Positions 8,172 to 16,800 of a stretch of 28,496 nt of DNA are shown one piece after another. Source of the stretch: Akkermansiaceae bacterium UBA5689 (GTDB taxonomy: Bacteria; Verrucomicrobiota; Verrucomicrobiia; Verrucomicrobiales; Akkermansiaceae); assembly GCA_002420305.1 (NCBI GenBank), contig DIHT01000152.1, forward strand, positions 1-28,496. The letters run 5' to 3'. The notes below the pieces were generated by a model. That model made no database searches and had not been told where the DNA came from. It saw only the letters and a program-made list of their open reading frames with translations. The translations under genes were made by a program, and so were the position numbers. Every line of letters starts with the position of its first letter. Within the stretch, counting starts at the first letter, position 1.

Positions 8172-8552
8172 ATGATTACGCTCACAGATATCGCCGTCCA
8201 GGAACTGAAGGCCCTTCTGATCGACAAAAAGGCTTCAGATGAGTCCGGCCTCAGGCTTGGTGTACAACGAGGAGGATGTGCCGGCCTACAATATACCATG
8301 CAGGTATCCAATAAGACAGAGGGAGACGAGGTGATCGAACAAAGTGGGGTGCGGGTCTTTCTCGCTCAGGATAGCCTCGAGCACCTCAAAGGGTGCCATA
8401 TCGACTATTCGAATGACCTTTCCGACGCTGGCTTCAAGATTGTGAACCCGAATGCTGCACGCTCATGTGGTTGCGGCACTTCTTTCGAAGCAAAAGAAGA
8501 AGGGGTTGAGCCCGACTACGATTCAAGTCTCGACGGAAGCAACTGCTCCTGA
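8172..8552 (+). CDS. A-type iron-sulfur carrier protein (IscA/ErpA/SufA family)
   Basis: A-type carriers pass Fe-S clusters to apoproteins in the cytosol. The 126-aa protein has the three conserved cysteines: Cys36 in RGGCAGLQY, and Cys99 and Cys101 in SCGCGTSF. It also has the usual N-terminus ITLTDIAVQELKALL and the YSNDLSDAGFKIVNPNA block before the CGC motif. The C-terminal tail beyond the motif is about 20 residues, acidic, and ends in Cys-Ser. No isc or suf genes are adjacent, so the window does not show whether it acts as IscA, ErpA or SufA; a stand-alone gene is commonest for ErpA-like members. It is divergent from mutL across roughly 260 bp. Confidence 0.9.
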   Translation: MITLTDIAVQELKALLIDKKASDESGLRLGVQRGGCAGLQYTMQVSNKTEGDEVIEQSGVRVFLAQDSLEHLKGCHIDYSNDLSDAGFKIVNPNAARSCGCGTSFEAKEEGVEPDYDSSLDGSNCS

Positions 8553-8713
8553 ATGCCGCACACGATGACTTTCTTCCTTCCGCTTCCAGGCTCCTTCCCG
8601 GAGCTGATGGGGGCAGGTTTCTCCGTAGCCCCTCCTTTGTCGCGGCCTGACATCCTGCCTCGGACCACAATTCATTTACTACCCCGGATCGTAGCTCGAA
8701 CTCGTCACCGCTG

Positions 8714-9472
8714 ATGCCAAGGTCTCAGGAGTTGAAGAAATTTATCAAACGCCGTCCACCTTGGTTCTGGTGGATGCTTGCCCAGCTCCTTGCAGGTGCG
8801 TTTGCAGTCGCTAGCTGGAGCTTTTGTCTCTTTCTATTCAGTGTCCCCGAGCGTCCATGGAATTATGAAACCCTCCGGAAGCTCGGCAGAATCTCCCCTG
8901 TCCAATCCTATGATCCGATCGAAGCTCCGGAGGGCGCGAGTGCAGATCCTCAGTTACTTCTTTCGAAATTTTACTCTCTCTCCAGTGCTCAGTTGGCCGC
9001 TCACAACCTTCATTTCAAGCGGAACTACATCACGAACTTTACCAAGCCAGAGGTTGTTCACTACATTGAGGGAACCTACCAGCTCACAAGCACTCGCCAA
9101 CTCACGGAGGCAGACTTGTTTTACCCCGGAATGGCCTGCCGGTTCGAGGCCATCGTCCGAGCTGACGAACTGGCGGAACCAAGTCCCTATCCGGTGATCC
9201 TGGAGCTTCTCCTGCCTTTAGATACACCCGTAACCAATTCATTCTATCCCATCGGACACCAGCTCACTCTGAAATACCTCGAGCACAGGGCCCTCATCCT
9301 GCATGCCTCAAGAACAGGCACTGCCAAGGAACCTCAACTGTGCCTGACCGTGGTGCCCCTAGCCTTTGACAATTATCAGGATCCCGATGGGAATCCACTG
9401 CCACTCGCACCACCCGACCCGCTCAGGGTTTCGGCTCAATTCCCGGTGCTGACCGAAAACCAACCTCAATAA
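8714..9472 (+). CDS. Membrane-anchored protein of unknown function
   Basis: I do not recognise a named family. The 252-aa protein has a short basic N-terminus (KKFIKRRPP), one strongly hydrophobic segment at about residues 17-43 (WFWWMLAQLLAGAFAVASW, then SFCLFLF), and a soluble remainder. This predicts an N-in single-pass inner-membrane protein with an external domain. The domain contains KFYSLSSAQLAAHNLHFKRN and a beta-rich second half ending in a proline-rich tail (PLPLAPPDPL). The Thr/Tyr-rich block YITNFTKPEVVHYIEGTY and the LEHRALILHASR segment look like structured, conserved sequence rather than linker. Coding quality is good and it does not overlap other genes. It is convergent with the secreted protein gene at 9522. 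Confidence 0.72.
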   Translation: MPRSQELKKFIKRRPPWFWWMLAQLLAGAFAVASWSFCLFLFSVPERPWNYETLRKLGRISPVQSYDPIEAPEGASADPQLLLSKFYSLSSAQLAAHNLHFKRNYITNFTKPEVVHYIEGTYQLTSTRQLTEADLFYPGMACRFEAIVRADELAEPSPYPVILELLLPLDTPVTNSFYPIGHQLTLKYLEHRALILHASRTGTAKEPQLCLTVVPLAFDNYQDPDGNPLPLAPPDPLRVSAQFPVLTENQPQ

Positions 9473-9521
9473 ACTTTCCCGCGGAATCTCTGGAATTTAC
9501 TCTGGCAAACAACCCGATTCT

Positions 9522-10439
9522 TCACCTTCCTCTGAGACGGATTGCCTCGGATGGCCCCAACACGAAGTTTTCGGTTCCTGCAGGATTCACCTTTTCGCCC
9601 TCCTGCACCTGATACTCAAAAACCTTCAGCGGCTTCACTCCAGCCACCTGCGACATAAGGTAAACACGAACAGCCAGCGGCTCTTTCCCCTCTCCACCTG
9701 GTAGTTTACGTGCAGTAAACTGCACCTCATTTAACCCGTCTCTCGCACCCCCAATAACCACCTCCGAAGCCTTGGTATTCTGATACAGGTGCCGGCTAAC
9801 GCCATTCACCATCACTTTCACCTCCCGCCCCGGACAGTAAACATAGGTCTTGGCGATATATTTCACGGCCCCGCGAAGCACTATGGCTGGCTGCTCGATA
9901 TTCCCCTTCGGCGAAAACTCTGGCCCCTCAAGGTGGTCAAGCCTTCCTGCCTCAAGCTGTTTCCGTGCTTCTGGAATACTTGCGAGGTTCATGTAATCTG
10001 CAGAGTCATACTTCCAACGATTGCCTTCTTTCGCAAACGAGAGAACCAAAAGATTGTTGGGCGGAGTTCCACCTACCTTAAAATCTACAGGCCCGAGGTA
10101 AATCATGTTGGCCGTGATTCCTTTTACTTTGACTGCCAGCAGTTTCAGCGGCCGGTTATCAGGTGGGCTCGCAGGAAGGCTCGAGAGGGCAAAAGATATG
10201 GGCCGACGCTCTGAATAAATTCTGTTGAGGATGGAGATTCGGCGATGAGAGGCTGTATGAACCTGCCATTTCTCAATATCTCTCCTGATCACGGAGTCTC
10301 TCCAATACTGGTATACTGCATCAAGATGCCGAACGAGGGCGGCATCGGCCTTTTGCGGAGCCGCCTGCAGCGTCCCGGCAATTCCGCTCACACCCAAACA
10401 GGCTAAAACCATACGAATCATGATGTAAACTATGGACAT
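9522..10439 (-). CDS. Secreted protein of unknown function
   Basis: The frame is open up to 10721, but that extension runs through the divergent hydrolase gene. The start taken here is the ATG at 10439, which has an AGGA 6 nt upstream and gives 305 aa. The N-terminus is a clear signal peptide: MSIVYIMIRMVLACLGVSGI, then AGTLQA/AP with likely cleavage near residue 26. The mature part has a helical start (VRHLDAVYQYWRDSVIRRDIEKWQ), a segment reminiscent of stress-response or lumazine-like export proteins only in size, and a beta-rich C-terminal half (YVYCPGREVKVMVNGVSRHL). I recognise no catalytic motif. It is probably periplasmic. An alternative start is the ATG at 10421. Confidence 0.65.
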   Translation of the reverse strand: MSIVYIMIRMVLACLGVSGIAGTLQAAPQKADAALVRHLDAVYQYWRDSVIRRDIEKWQVHTASHRRISILNRIYSERRPISFALSSLPASPPDNRPLKLLAVKVKGITANMIYLGPVDFKVGGTPPNNLLVLSFAKEGNRWKYDSADYMNLASIPEARKQLEAGRLDHLEGPEFSPKGNIEQPAIVLRGAVKYIAKTYVYCPGREVKVMVNGVSRHLYQNTKASEVVIGGARDGLNEVQFTARKLPGGEGKEPLAVRVYLMSQVAGVKPLKVFEYQVQEGEKVNPAGTENFVLGPSEAIRLRGR

Positions 10440-10451
10440 CCTCGATCCTGA

Positions 10452-11345
10452 ATGAAAAATAAATCCACCCGTTCTTCCCTTTTTCACGTGATCGACCAAC
10501 TTGTCAAAGCTCCCGCAATCGGTGAGGCGCGCGAACAAGAGCTTCTGAAGAAGGCTCATTCTTTCATTTACTTTCACTCGCCGGAAAAGGACCTGGCTGC
10601 GCACTTCTTTTTCCCACCCGGACACGAACCACAGTCTGCAAGTGCGCCAGTCATCCTCTTCCTCCACGGAGGAATGTGGGATCTCTCCATGGCAACCCAG
10701 TTTGTTCCCCACGCACTTCACTTCGCGGCGCGCGGTGCCGTCTGCATGTGCGTCGAGTATCGGGTTGCGGGAGAGAACAACAGCAACAGCCCCGTCGACG
10801 CTCTCGAGGATACTGCCATGGCAATGGTTTTTCTTCGAAAGAACGCAGCCATCCTCGGTGTCGACCCAGAAAAGATTGTTCTAGGGGGCTCGGGCTCAGG
10901 AGCTCACCTCGCCCTTTGTTGTGCAACCCTTCCTGAAATTGGAAAAGAGCCCGGAAAGCATTTCCGACCCTGTGCTCTTTTTCTGTTTAGTCCGGTTGTC
11001 AACACTACAAGTAAGGGGGTAGGCGGAGAGAGCTTCATTTCTGAAGAGGAAGCAAAACACTTTAGCCCCTCTGAATACGTGCCACAGGCAGGCCTTCCCC
11101 CTTGCATGCTTTACCATGGCAAGAATGACCGGCTCATTCCTGTCGAGCTAGTGGCGAAATTTGCCAAGCGATACGGCAAGAAAAAGAACCGTTGCGAGCT
11201 GATCGAATTCGAAGGTGCTGGCCACACCTTTTATAATTACAACTCTCATCAGCAGAATTACGAGGTCACCCTGCGTTCAGCAGACGCCTTTCTGGTAAGC
11301 CTTGATATCCTCGAGCCCGATCCTCTCGCTAACGAACTTCAATGA
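10452..11345 (+). CDS. Alpha/beta-hydrolase-fold protein (esterase/BD-FAE-like), possible loss of nucleophile
   Basis: The 297-aa protein has the layout of the esterase/lipase (HSL, BD-FAE) group: oxyanion block LFLHGGMWDL (about 70-79), VEYRVAGE, SPVDALEDTAMAMVFLRKNA, elbow region KIVLGGSGSGAHLAL, HGKNDRLIPVELV with Asp226, and EGAGHTFYNY with His258. In relatives the elbow reads G-x-S-x-G-[AG]-H-L-A. Aligning on AHLA puts Gly148, not Ser, at the nucleophile site (G-S-G-S-G). Asp and His remain. It may use a neighbouring serine or be a non-catalytic homologue. No signal peptide is visible, so it is likely cytosolic. The ATG at 10452 is 12 bp from the divergent start at 10439 and is the only plausible early start. 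The substrate is unknown. Confidence 0.8.
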   Translation: MKNKSTRSSLFHVIDQLVKAPAIGEAREQELLKKAHSFIYFHSPEKDLAAHFFFPPGHEPQSASAPVILFLHGGMWDLSMATQFVPHALHFAARGAVCMCVEYRVAGENNSNSPVDALEDTAMAMVFLRKNAAILGVDPEKIVLGGSGSGAHLALCCATLPEIGKEPGKHFRPCALFLFSPVVNTTSKGVGGESFISEEEAKHFSPSEYVPQAGLPPCMLYHGKNDRLIPVELVAKFAKRYGKKKNRCELIEFEGAGHTFYNYNSHQQNYEVTLRSADAFLVSLDILEPDPLANELQ

Positions 11346-11591
11346 GCACCCCCCTGCCGGGCGGTCCAAGACACGAATGGGCCATCTATTCTCGATTGAA
11401 ACCTGTTGCCTTTGAATTCTACGGGCAACCCAAGACCCCAGCCACGCCAGCGAAGATTATTCACAGTCTGTAACTCTAAAGGTTGCCTCGGACCCACACC
11501 ACCGGCTCAAAACGACTGTAAGGCGATGACGGGGGACAGGACTTGCACAAAGTCAGGACCTTCTGTAGATTCCCGCCAACTGCAACCTGTT

Positions 11592-12050
11592 ATGTTCAAG
11601 AAATCACTTCTCACCGCTGTTGCCATTATTGGGTCTTTCCTCACTGCCACCGGTCAGGATGACGCTGCGAAGCCGCCCAACCCTCTTGAGACACCCTCTC
11701 CCAAGGGAGCCCGCGTTTACATACAGGGAATCAAGGATGGGAGGACCTTCAAAGGACCCGTCACGATTCGTTTCGGACTTAAAGGAATGGGCGTGTGCCC
11801 TGCAGGGACCTACCTTCCTGATACAGGACATCATCATCTTCTGATCAACATGGATGCCTCTGAACTCGACAAGAAGTTGCCGATTCCTTCCATCGATGGA
11901 AAATGCCTTCACTACGGCAAGGGACAAACCCAAGTCACCCTCGACCTGCCAAAAGGCAAGCATACTCTCCAGCTCGCTTTCGCAAATTTTGCGCACATCC
12001 TTCACAAGCCTGCGGTGATTTCGAAGAAGGTCACCATCACGGTAGAGTAG
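11592..12050 (+). CDS. Secreted DUF4399 domain protein
   Basis: DUF4399 is an uncharacterised domain of small exported proteins. The ATG at 11592 gives 152 aa with a signal peptide (MFKKSLLTAVAIIGSFLTAT, likely cleaved near GQ/D). The mature domain matches what I know of the family: VYIQGIKDGRTFKGPVTIRF, GLKGMGVCPAGTYLPDTGHH with a triple His at 80-82, LHYGKGQTQVTLDLPKGKHT, LQLAFANFAHILHKP, and a final VTITVE strand. The histidines are conserved in the family and could bind metal, but that is inference. A 62-codon upstream extension of the frame (from 11406) has no signal-peptide-like or conserved sequence and was left out. Confidence 0.85.
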   Translation: MFKKSLLTAVAIIGSFLTATGQDDAAKPPNPLETPSPKGARVYIQGIKDGRTFKGPVTIRFGLKGMGVCPAGTYLPDTGHHHLLINMDASELDKKLPIPSIDGKCLHYGKGQTQVTLDLPKGKHTLQLAFANFAHILHKPAVISKKVTITVE

Positions 12051-12156
12051 AAGTATCCAGTGGCAGGATAATCCATTGAGGGATCAAATGCCCTCAAGCT
12101 AGCATCCCGGCCGCAGACAGAGCCTTCGCCAGTTTGAGCCCCCGCCGGGGTGTATG

Positions 12157-12187
12157 AGTGTCCACCCAGCCAAATGGCGTGGACACT
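12157..12187. terminator. Inverted repeat between convergent genes, possible bidirectional terminator
   Basis: A perfect 9-bp inverted repeat AGTGTCCAC / GTGGACACT encloses a 13-nt loop. It lies between the DUF4399 gene (+, ends 12050) and gltD (-, ends 12242). There is no T-tract on either side, so a classical intrinsic terminator is not proven. A second, smaller hairpin (TTGAGGG/CCCTCAA, 12076-12097) lies just upstream. Confidence 0.4.
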
Positions 12188-12241
12188 GATCAGGTGATTG
12201 CCTCAGGGATTTCTTCCTGTGAGCGCAATTGCAGGATTCTC

Positions 12242-13741
12242 CTACGGGAGCTGAGTGCTACCCATGAGATAGCGGTCGCATTCTCGCGCAGCTCCCCGCC
12301 CCTCGTTAATTGCCCACACGACGAGGCTTTGGCCGCGCCGCATATCTCCAGCAGCAAGAACCCCTTCCACGTTGGTTGTGTATTGTTCGTGCTCAGCCTT
12401 GACGTTGCTGCGCGCATCCGTTTCGAGCCCAAACTGGTCTACAACCTCTTGCTCCGGGCCCACAAACCCCATCGCGAGGAGCACTAGCTGACTGGGCAGA
12501 ACCCGCAGCGTTCCCTCCGTCTCGATTGGCGAAAATCGCCCGGCCTCATCTTTCTGCCAAGTGATGTCCACTACCTCGATACCCGAAACTTTACCATCGT
12601 CGTCCTTGATAAACTGCTTCGTCATGACGAGATACTTACGAGGTTCTTCACCCTGCAGGGCCTGTGCCTCCACCTGACCATAGTCGAGGGTGTAAACCTT
12701 GGGCCACTCGGGCCAGGGGTTGTCCGGAGCACGCTCCATGGGCGGCATGGGCATAATTTCGAGCTGGATAACACTTTTACACTTCTGGCGAAGACTAGTG
12801 CCAACACAATCTGTGCCTGTATCGCCCCCTCCAATGACAATCACATCTTTCCCTGTCGCATTGAGTTCTTCTGGGTTCGTTCCATCGAAATCGTGATCAA
12901 GCTGATGACTAGTATTGGCAGTAAGGAAATCCATGGCCATATGGACCCCCTTCGCCTCTCGATTGTCGATCGGCAGATCTCTCCCCTTGGTGGCTCCACA
13001 GCAGAGAACTGTGGCGTCGAAATCCTTGGCTAGTCGTTCCTTCGACCAATCTGGGTCCTTCCCGATATCAACGCCCGTCACAAATTCAACTCCTTCCTCA
13101 CGCATGAGATTAACCCGGCGGTCAACGACCTCCTTCTTATCAAGCTTCATGTTGGGAATGCCATACATCAGCAATCCCCCAATCCGATCAGCTCTCTCAA
13201 AGACGGTAACCTGATGGCCCGCGAGGTTAAGCTGATCCGCACAGGCAAGACCCGCGGGACCAGAGCCAACCACGGCAACCTTCCTGCCTGTCCGCTGGGC
13301 GGGGACCTGAGGCGTAAACCACCCCTCTTCCCAACCACGGTCAACGATAGAGCACTCTACATCCTTGATCGTTACGGGTGGCTCTATGTAGCCGAGCACA
13401 CAGGAGCCTTCGCAGGGAGCCGGGCAAACACGTCCGGTAAATTCTGGGAAATTATTCGTTTTGCGCAACCGCTCAAGCGCTTCCTGCCAGCGATTACGAT
13501 ACACCAGATCATTAAACTCCGGGATGAGATTGTTGACCGGGCAACCGCTGGCCATACCAGAGATGAGAAGACCCGTATGGCAATATGGAGTCCCACAATC
13601 CATACAGCGCGAACCTTGCTCCATCACCTTCTCGTCTGAGCGATGGGCATGAATTTCCTTCCAGTCCTTGATCCTCTCAAGCGGCGGACGATTGGGAATA
13701 GTTTCCCGTTCGGTGTCTAAAAATCCTGTTGCTTTTCCCAT
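12242..13741 (-). CDS. gltD: Glutamate synthase small (beta) subunit
   Basis: GltD takes electrons from NAD(P)H through FAD and two 4Fe-4S clusters to the large subunit, which makes glutamate from glutamine and 2-oxoglutarate. At 499 aa it has the expected length. The N-terminal cluster region shows CMDCGTPYC (Cys46, 49, 54), GCPVNNLIPEFNDLV (Cys67) and VCPAPCEGSC (Cys106, 110, 114). The FAD site is VVGSGPAGLACADQL (157-171), the NAD(P)H site IVIGGGDTGTDC (301-312), and the C-terminal FAD motif GVLAAGDMRRGQSLVVWAIN. It follows gltB by 98 bp in the same direction, the usual gltBD order. It is the only small subunit in the window although two large subunits are present. Confidence 0.96.
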   Translation of the reverse strand: MGKATGFLDTERETIPNRPPLERIKDWKEIHAHRSDEKVMEQGSRCMDCGTPYCHTGLLISGMASGCPVNNLIPEFNDLVYRNRWQEALERLRKTNNFPEFTGRVCPAPCEGSCVLGYIEPPVTIKDVECSIVDRGWEEGWFTPQVPAQRTGRKVAVVGSGPAGLACADQLNLAGHQVTVFERADRIGGLLMYGIPNMKLDKKEVVDRRVNLMREEGVEFVTGVDIGKDPDWSKERLAKDFDATVLCCGATKGRDLPIDNREAKGVHMAMDFLTANTSHQLDHDFDGTNPEELNATGKDVIVIGGGDTGTDCVGTSLRQKCKSVIQLEIMPMPPMERAPDNPWPEWPKVYTLDYGQVEAQALQGEEPRKYLVMTKQFIKDDDGKVSGIEVVDITWQKDEAGRFSPIETEGTLRVLPSQLVLLAMGFVGPEQEVVDQFGLETDARSNVKAEHEQYTTNVEGVLAAGDMRRGQSLVVWAINEGRGAARECDRYLMGSTQLP

Positions 13742-13839
13742 TACGTTAAACTGTGTCTGCTTAGCGGAAGAGTAAGCCTTCCCGTGCTGGAAAATGACGC
13801 CAGTCCCAGCGCCACGTTCACCTTATCTTGATATCTGGT

Positions 13840-16800
13840 TCAATTGCCAACCTTTGCGTTTTCTTCGAATGCCGCAAGAATGACAGCGTCTCCTTCGAGT
13901 CCACTCTCCTCCGCTCTCTTGATGGCATTGAGAACCCTCTCGTAATCGGCAGGGAGGACCTTGAAGAACTGAGGGACGATATTGCTCCAGTCATCCAGAA
14001 GCCTCTTCCCCTTCTCACTCCCCGTGAGCTCAACGTGCTTCTCGATGCGATCTTTCACCTCCAAAATCTCGCTGTCACCACACTCGATCAGGGGGTAAAG
14101 GTTGACCATTGCGCGGTTGAGCTTGGACTCAAAGTCCCGGTTTTCATCGTATACGTAGGCGACCCCACCACTCATGCCTGCCGCAAAATTGCGCCCGGTT
14201 CCACCGAGGCAGACCACCGATCCACCTGTCATATACTCGCAGGCGTGATCACCTACTCCTTCAACCACCGCGTGCACACCACTATTCCGGACACAGAAGC
14301 GTTCGCCTGCCATGCCCGCAATATTAGCTTCACCACTTGTCGCCCCGTAGAAAGCCACGTTCCCGATAATGATATTTTCTTCGGGAACGAAGTCAGGGTG
14401 CGAGCTCCTTGGAGAGTAGACAATCACCTTAGTTCCACAAAGACCCTTCCCAATATAATCGTTAGCGTCTCCTTCCAATTCGAGCCTCATCCCTTGCGGA
14501 CAAAATGCCCCGAAGCTCTGCCCTGCGCTTCCTTTAAACTTGAGTTGAATCGTATCCTCAGGAAGCCCTTCGGCCCCGTAACGCCGACTGATCTCGGCAC
14601 CGGTAATTGTGCCCACCACCCGGTTGGTATTAAGAATCGGCAGTTCAGCAGAAACCTTGGCACCAGATTCCAGAGCAGGCCTGCAAAGCTCTAAAAGAGC
14701 GGTGTTATCCAGAGCCCGATCCAGAAGGTGATCTTGCGCCTGAGTGCAGTAGCTACCGACCTGATCGCTGACCTCTGGCTGATAAAGAATATTGGAGTAA
14801 TCAAGCCCCTTGGCCTTCCAGTGATCAATTGCCTGACGCATTTCTAGCCGGTCACACTGACCAACCATTTCATTAATCGTCCGGAAGCCGAGCTTGGCCA
14901 TCAGCTCACGAATTCCTTCAGCGACGAAGTCCATGAAGTTCACTACGTTTTCAACCGCGCCGTTGAACTTTTCCCGGAGGCGCGGGTCCTGCGTGGCCAC
15001 TCCAACGGGACACGTATTCTTGTGGCAAACCCGCATCATGAGGCACCCGAGGGTCACCAGCGGTGCGGTCGAAAAACCATACTCTTCCGCGCCGAGCAAA
15101 GCCGCAATAACGACATCCCGGGCAGTTTTAAGCTGACCGTCCGTCTCCAGAACTACTCGACTCCGAAGATCATTCAGAAGCAGAGTCTGGTGAGTTTCTG
15201 CCAGCCCGAGTTCCCATGGGCACCCGGCGTGCTGGATCGAGGAGCGAGGGCTTGCCCCTGTCCCTCCGTCGTGACCAGAAATGAGCACAACGTCTGCCTT
15301 CGCCTTCACCACCCCTGCGGCCACTGTTCCAACTCCAATTTCTGAGACAAGTTTGACGTTTACCCGGGCATTAACATTCGAATTCTTGAGGTCGTGGATA
15401 AGTTCTGCCATATCCTCGATCGAGTAAATATCGTGGTGGGGCGGCGGAGAAATCAGGCCTACCCCAGGTGTCGTGCCTCGAACTTTTGCAATCTGCGGAA
15501 GGACCTTGTGCCCCGGAAGCTCCCCCCCCTCCCCGGGCTTGGCTCCCTGCGAAATCTTAATTTGCAATTCCTCAGCATTGACGAGGTAGTGACTGTGGAC
15601 ACCGAAACGTCCACTCGCGATCTGCTTAATGGCGCTTTTTTTTGAGTCCCCGTTGGGCAGAGGTTCAAATCGAACTGGGTCCTCTCCTCCTTCTCCTGTA
15701 TTGGAGCGCCCCCCGACCCGATTCATCGCTACGGCGAGAGCCTCGTGAGCCTCCTTGGAAATAGAGCCATAGGACATGGCCCCTGTTTTAAAGCGCTTCG
15801 CTATTTCAGAAGCAGGCTCGACCTCCTCCAGAGGAATTGCCTCCGCTGGGTCGAACTTGAACTCCATCAGTCCGCGCAGGGTATAGAAATCCCGTGACTG
15901 GTTATCAATCAGCTCACTATAGCTCGTGAAAAGGTCATAGTCTCCAAGCCGGGTCGCCTGCTGTAGAAGATGAATGCTCTGCGGGTTAAAAAGGTGGCGT
16001 TCACCATCAGCACGCCACTGGTAGAGTCCACCGGCATCGAGGGCCTCGTTCTCTACTTCCCGGGGCTTGAAGGCATCATCATGACGAATTTTTACTTCCT
16101 GCGAAATGACGTTCAGCCCGATGCCCTCCACCCGCGAAGCGGTGCGGCAGAAATACTTATCGACGACCTGCCTGTTTAAGCCGACACACTCAAAAATCTG
16201 TGCTCCTCGGTAACTGGCAACCGTTGAGATCCCCATTTTTGACATGGTCTTGACCACTCCTTTGATTGAGGCCTTGAGATACTTGGCGACCGCACTGTCG
16301 TAATCATCAGCAAGCTCCCCACTATCAATCATGGCCGCAATCGTATCGATTGCCAGATATGGATTAACGACGTCGACCCCGTAGCCGAGGAGCACTGCAA
16401 AGTGATGCACCTCCCGCGGCTCGCCCGATTCGAGAACTATGGAGACCTTCGTGCGGGTTCCCCTGCCGATCAAGTGATGGTGAAGTCCCGCTACCGCAAG
16501 CAGAGCAGGGATCGGCGCATGGCTCTCGCCTACTCCCCGATCCGAAAGAATAAGAATGTTCACCCCTTCGCTGATAGCAGAATCAGCAGCAGCGCAGAGC
16601 CTGTCCATCGCTTGCTCAAGATCTGAACCGAAAATCTCAATCTCAGAACCGTTCGACCCAACCTTCTCAGCAGACTCTGAATCCTGACCCTCAAAGGTGT
16701 AGAGAATTGGTATGGTCTGACTCTTGAAGCCCTCCCTCTCAATGTTGTCCAAGGTCGCGAGAGAGAAACTGTCAATGATGGGGTTTTCCAGACGGATCAT

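Noticed and set aside
8000..8242. Plus-strand 80-aa frame upstream of the Fe-S carrier
   Set aside because: It overlaps the carrier start in another frame and shows no recognisable protein features.
10440..10721. 94-residue N-terminal extension of the secreted protein gene
   Set aside because: It runs antisense through the hydrolase gene, and the signal peptide with an AGGA motif starts at 10439.
11406..11591. 62-codon upstream extension of the DUF4399 gene
   Set aside because: The signal peptide begins at the ATG at 11592; the upstream residues look random and would bury it.
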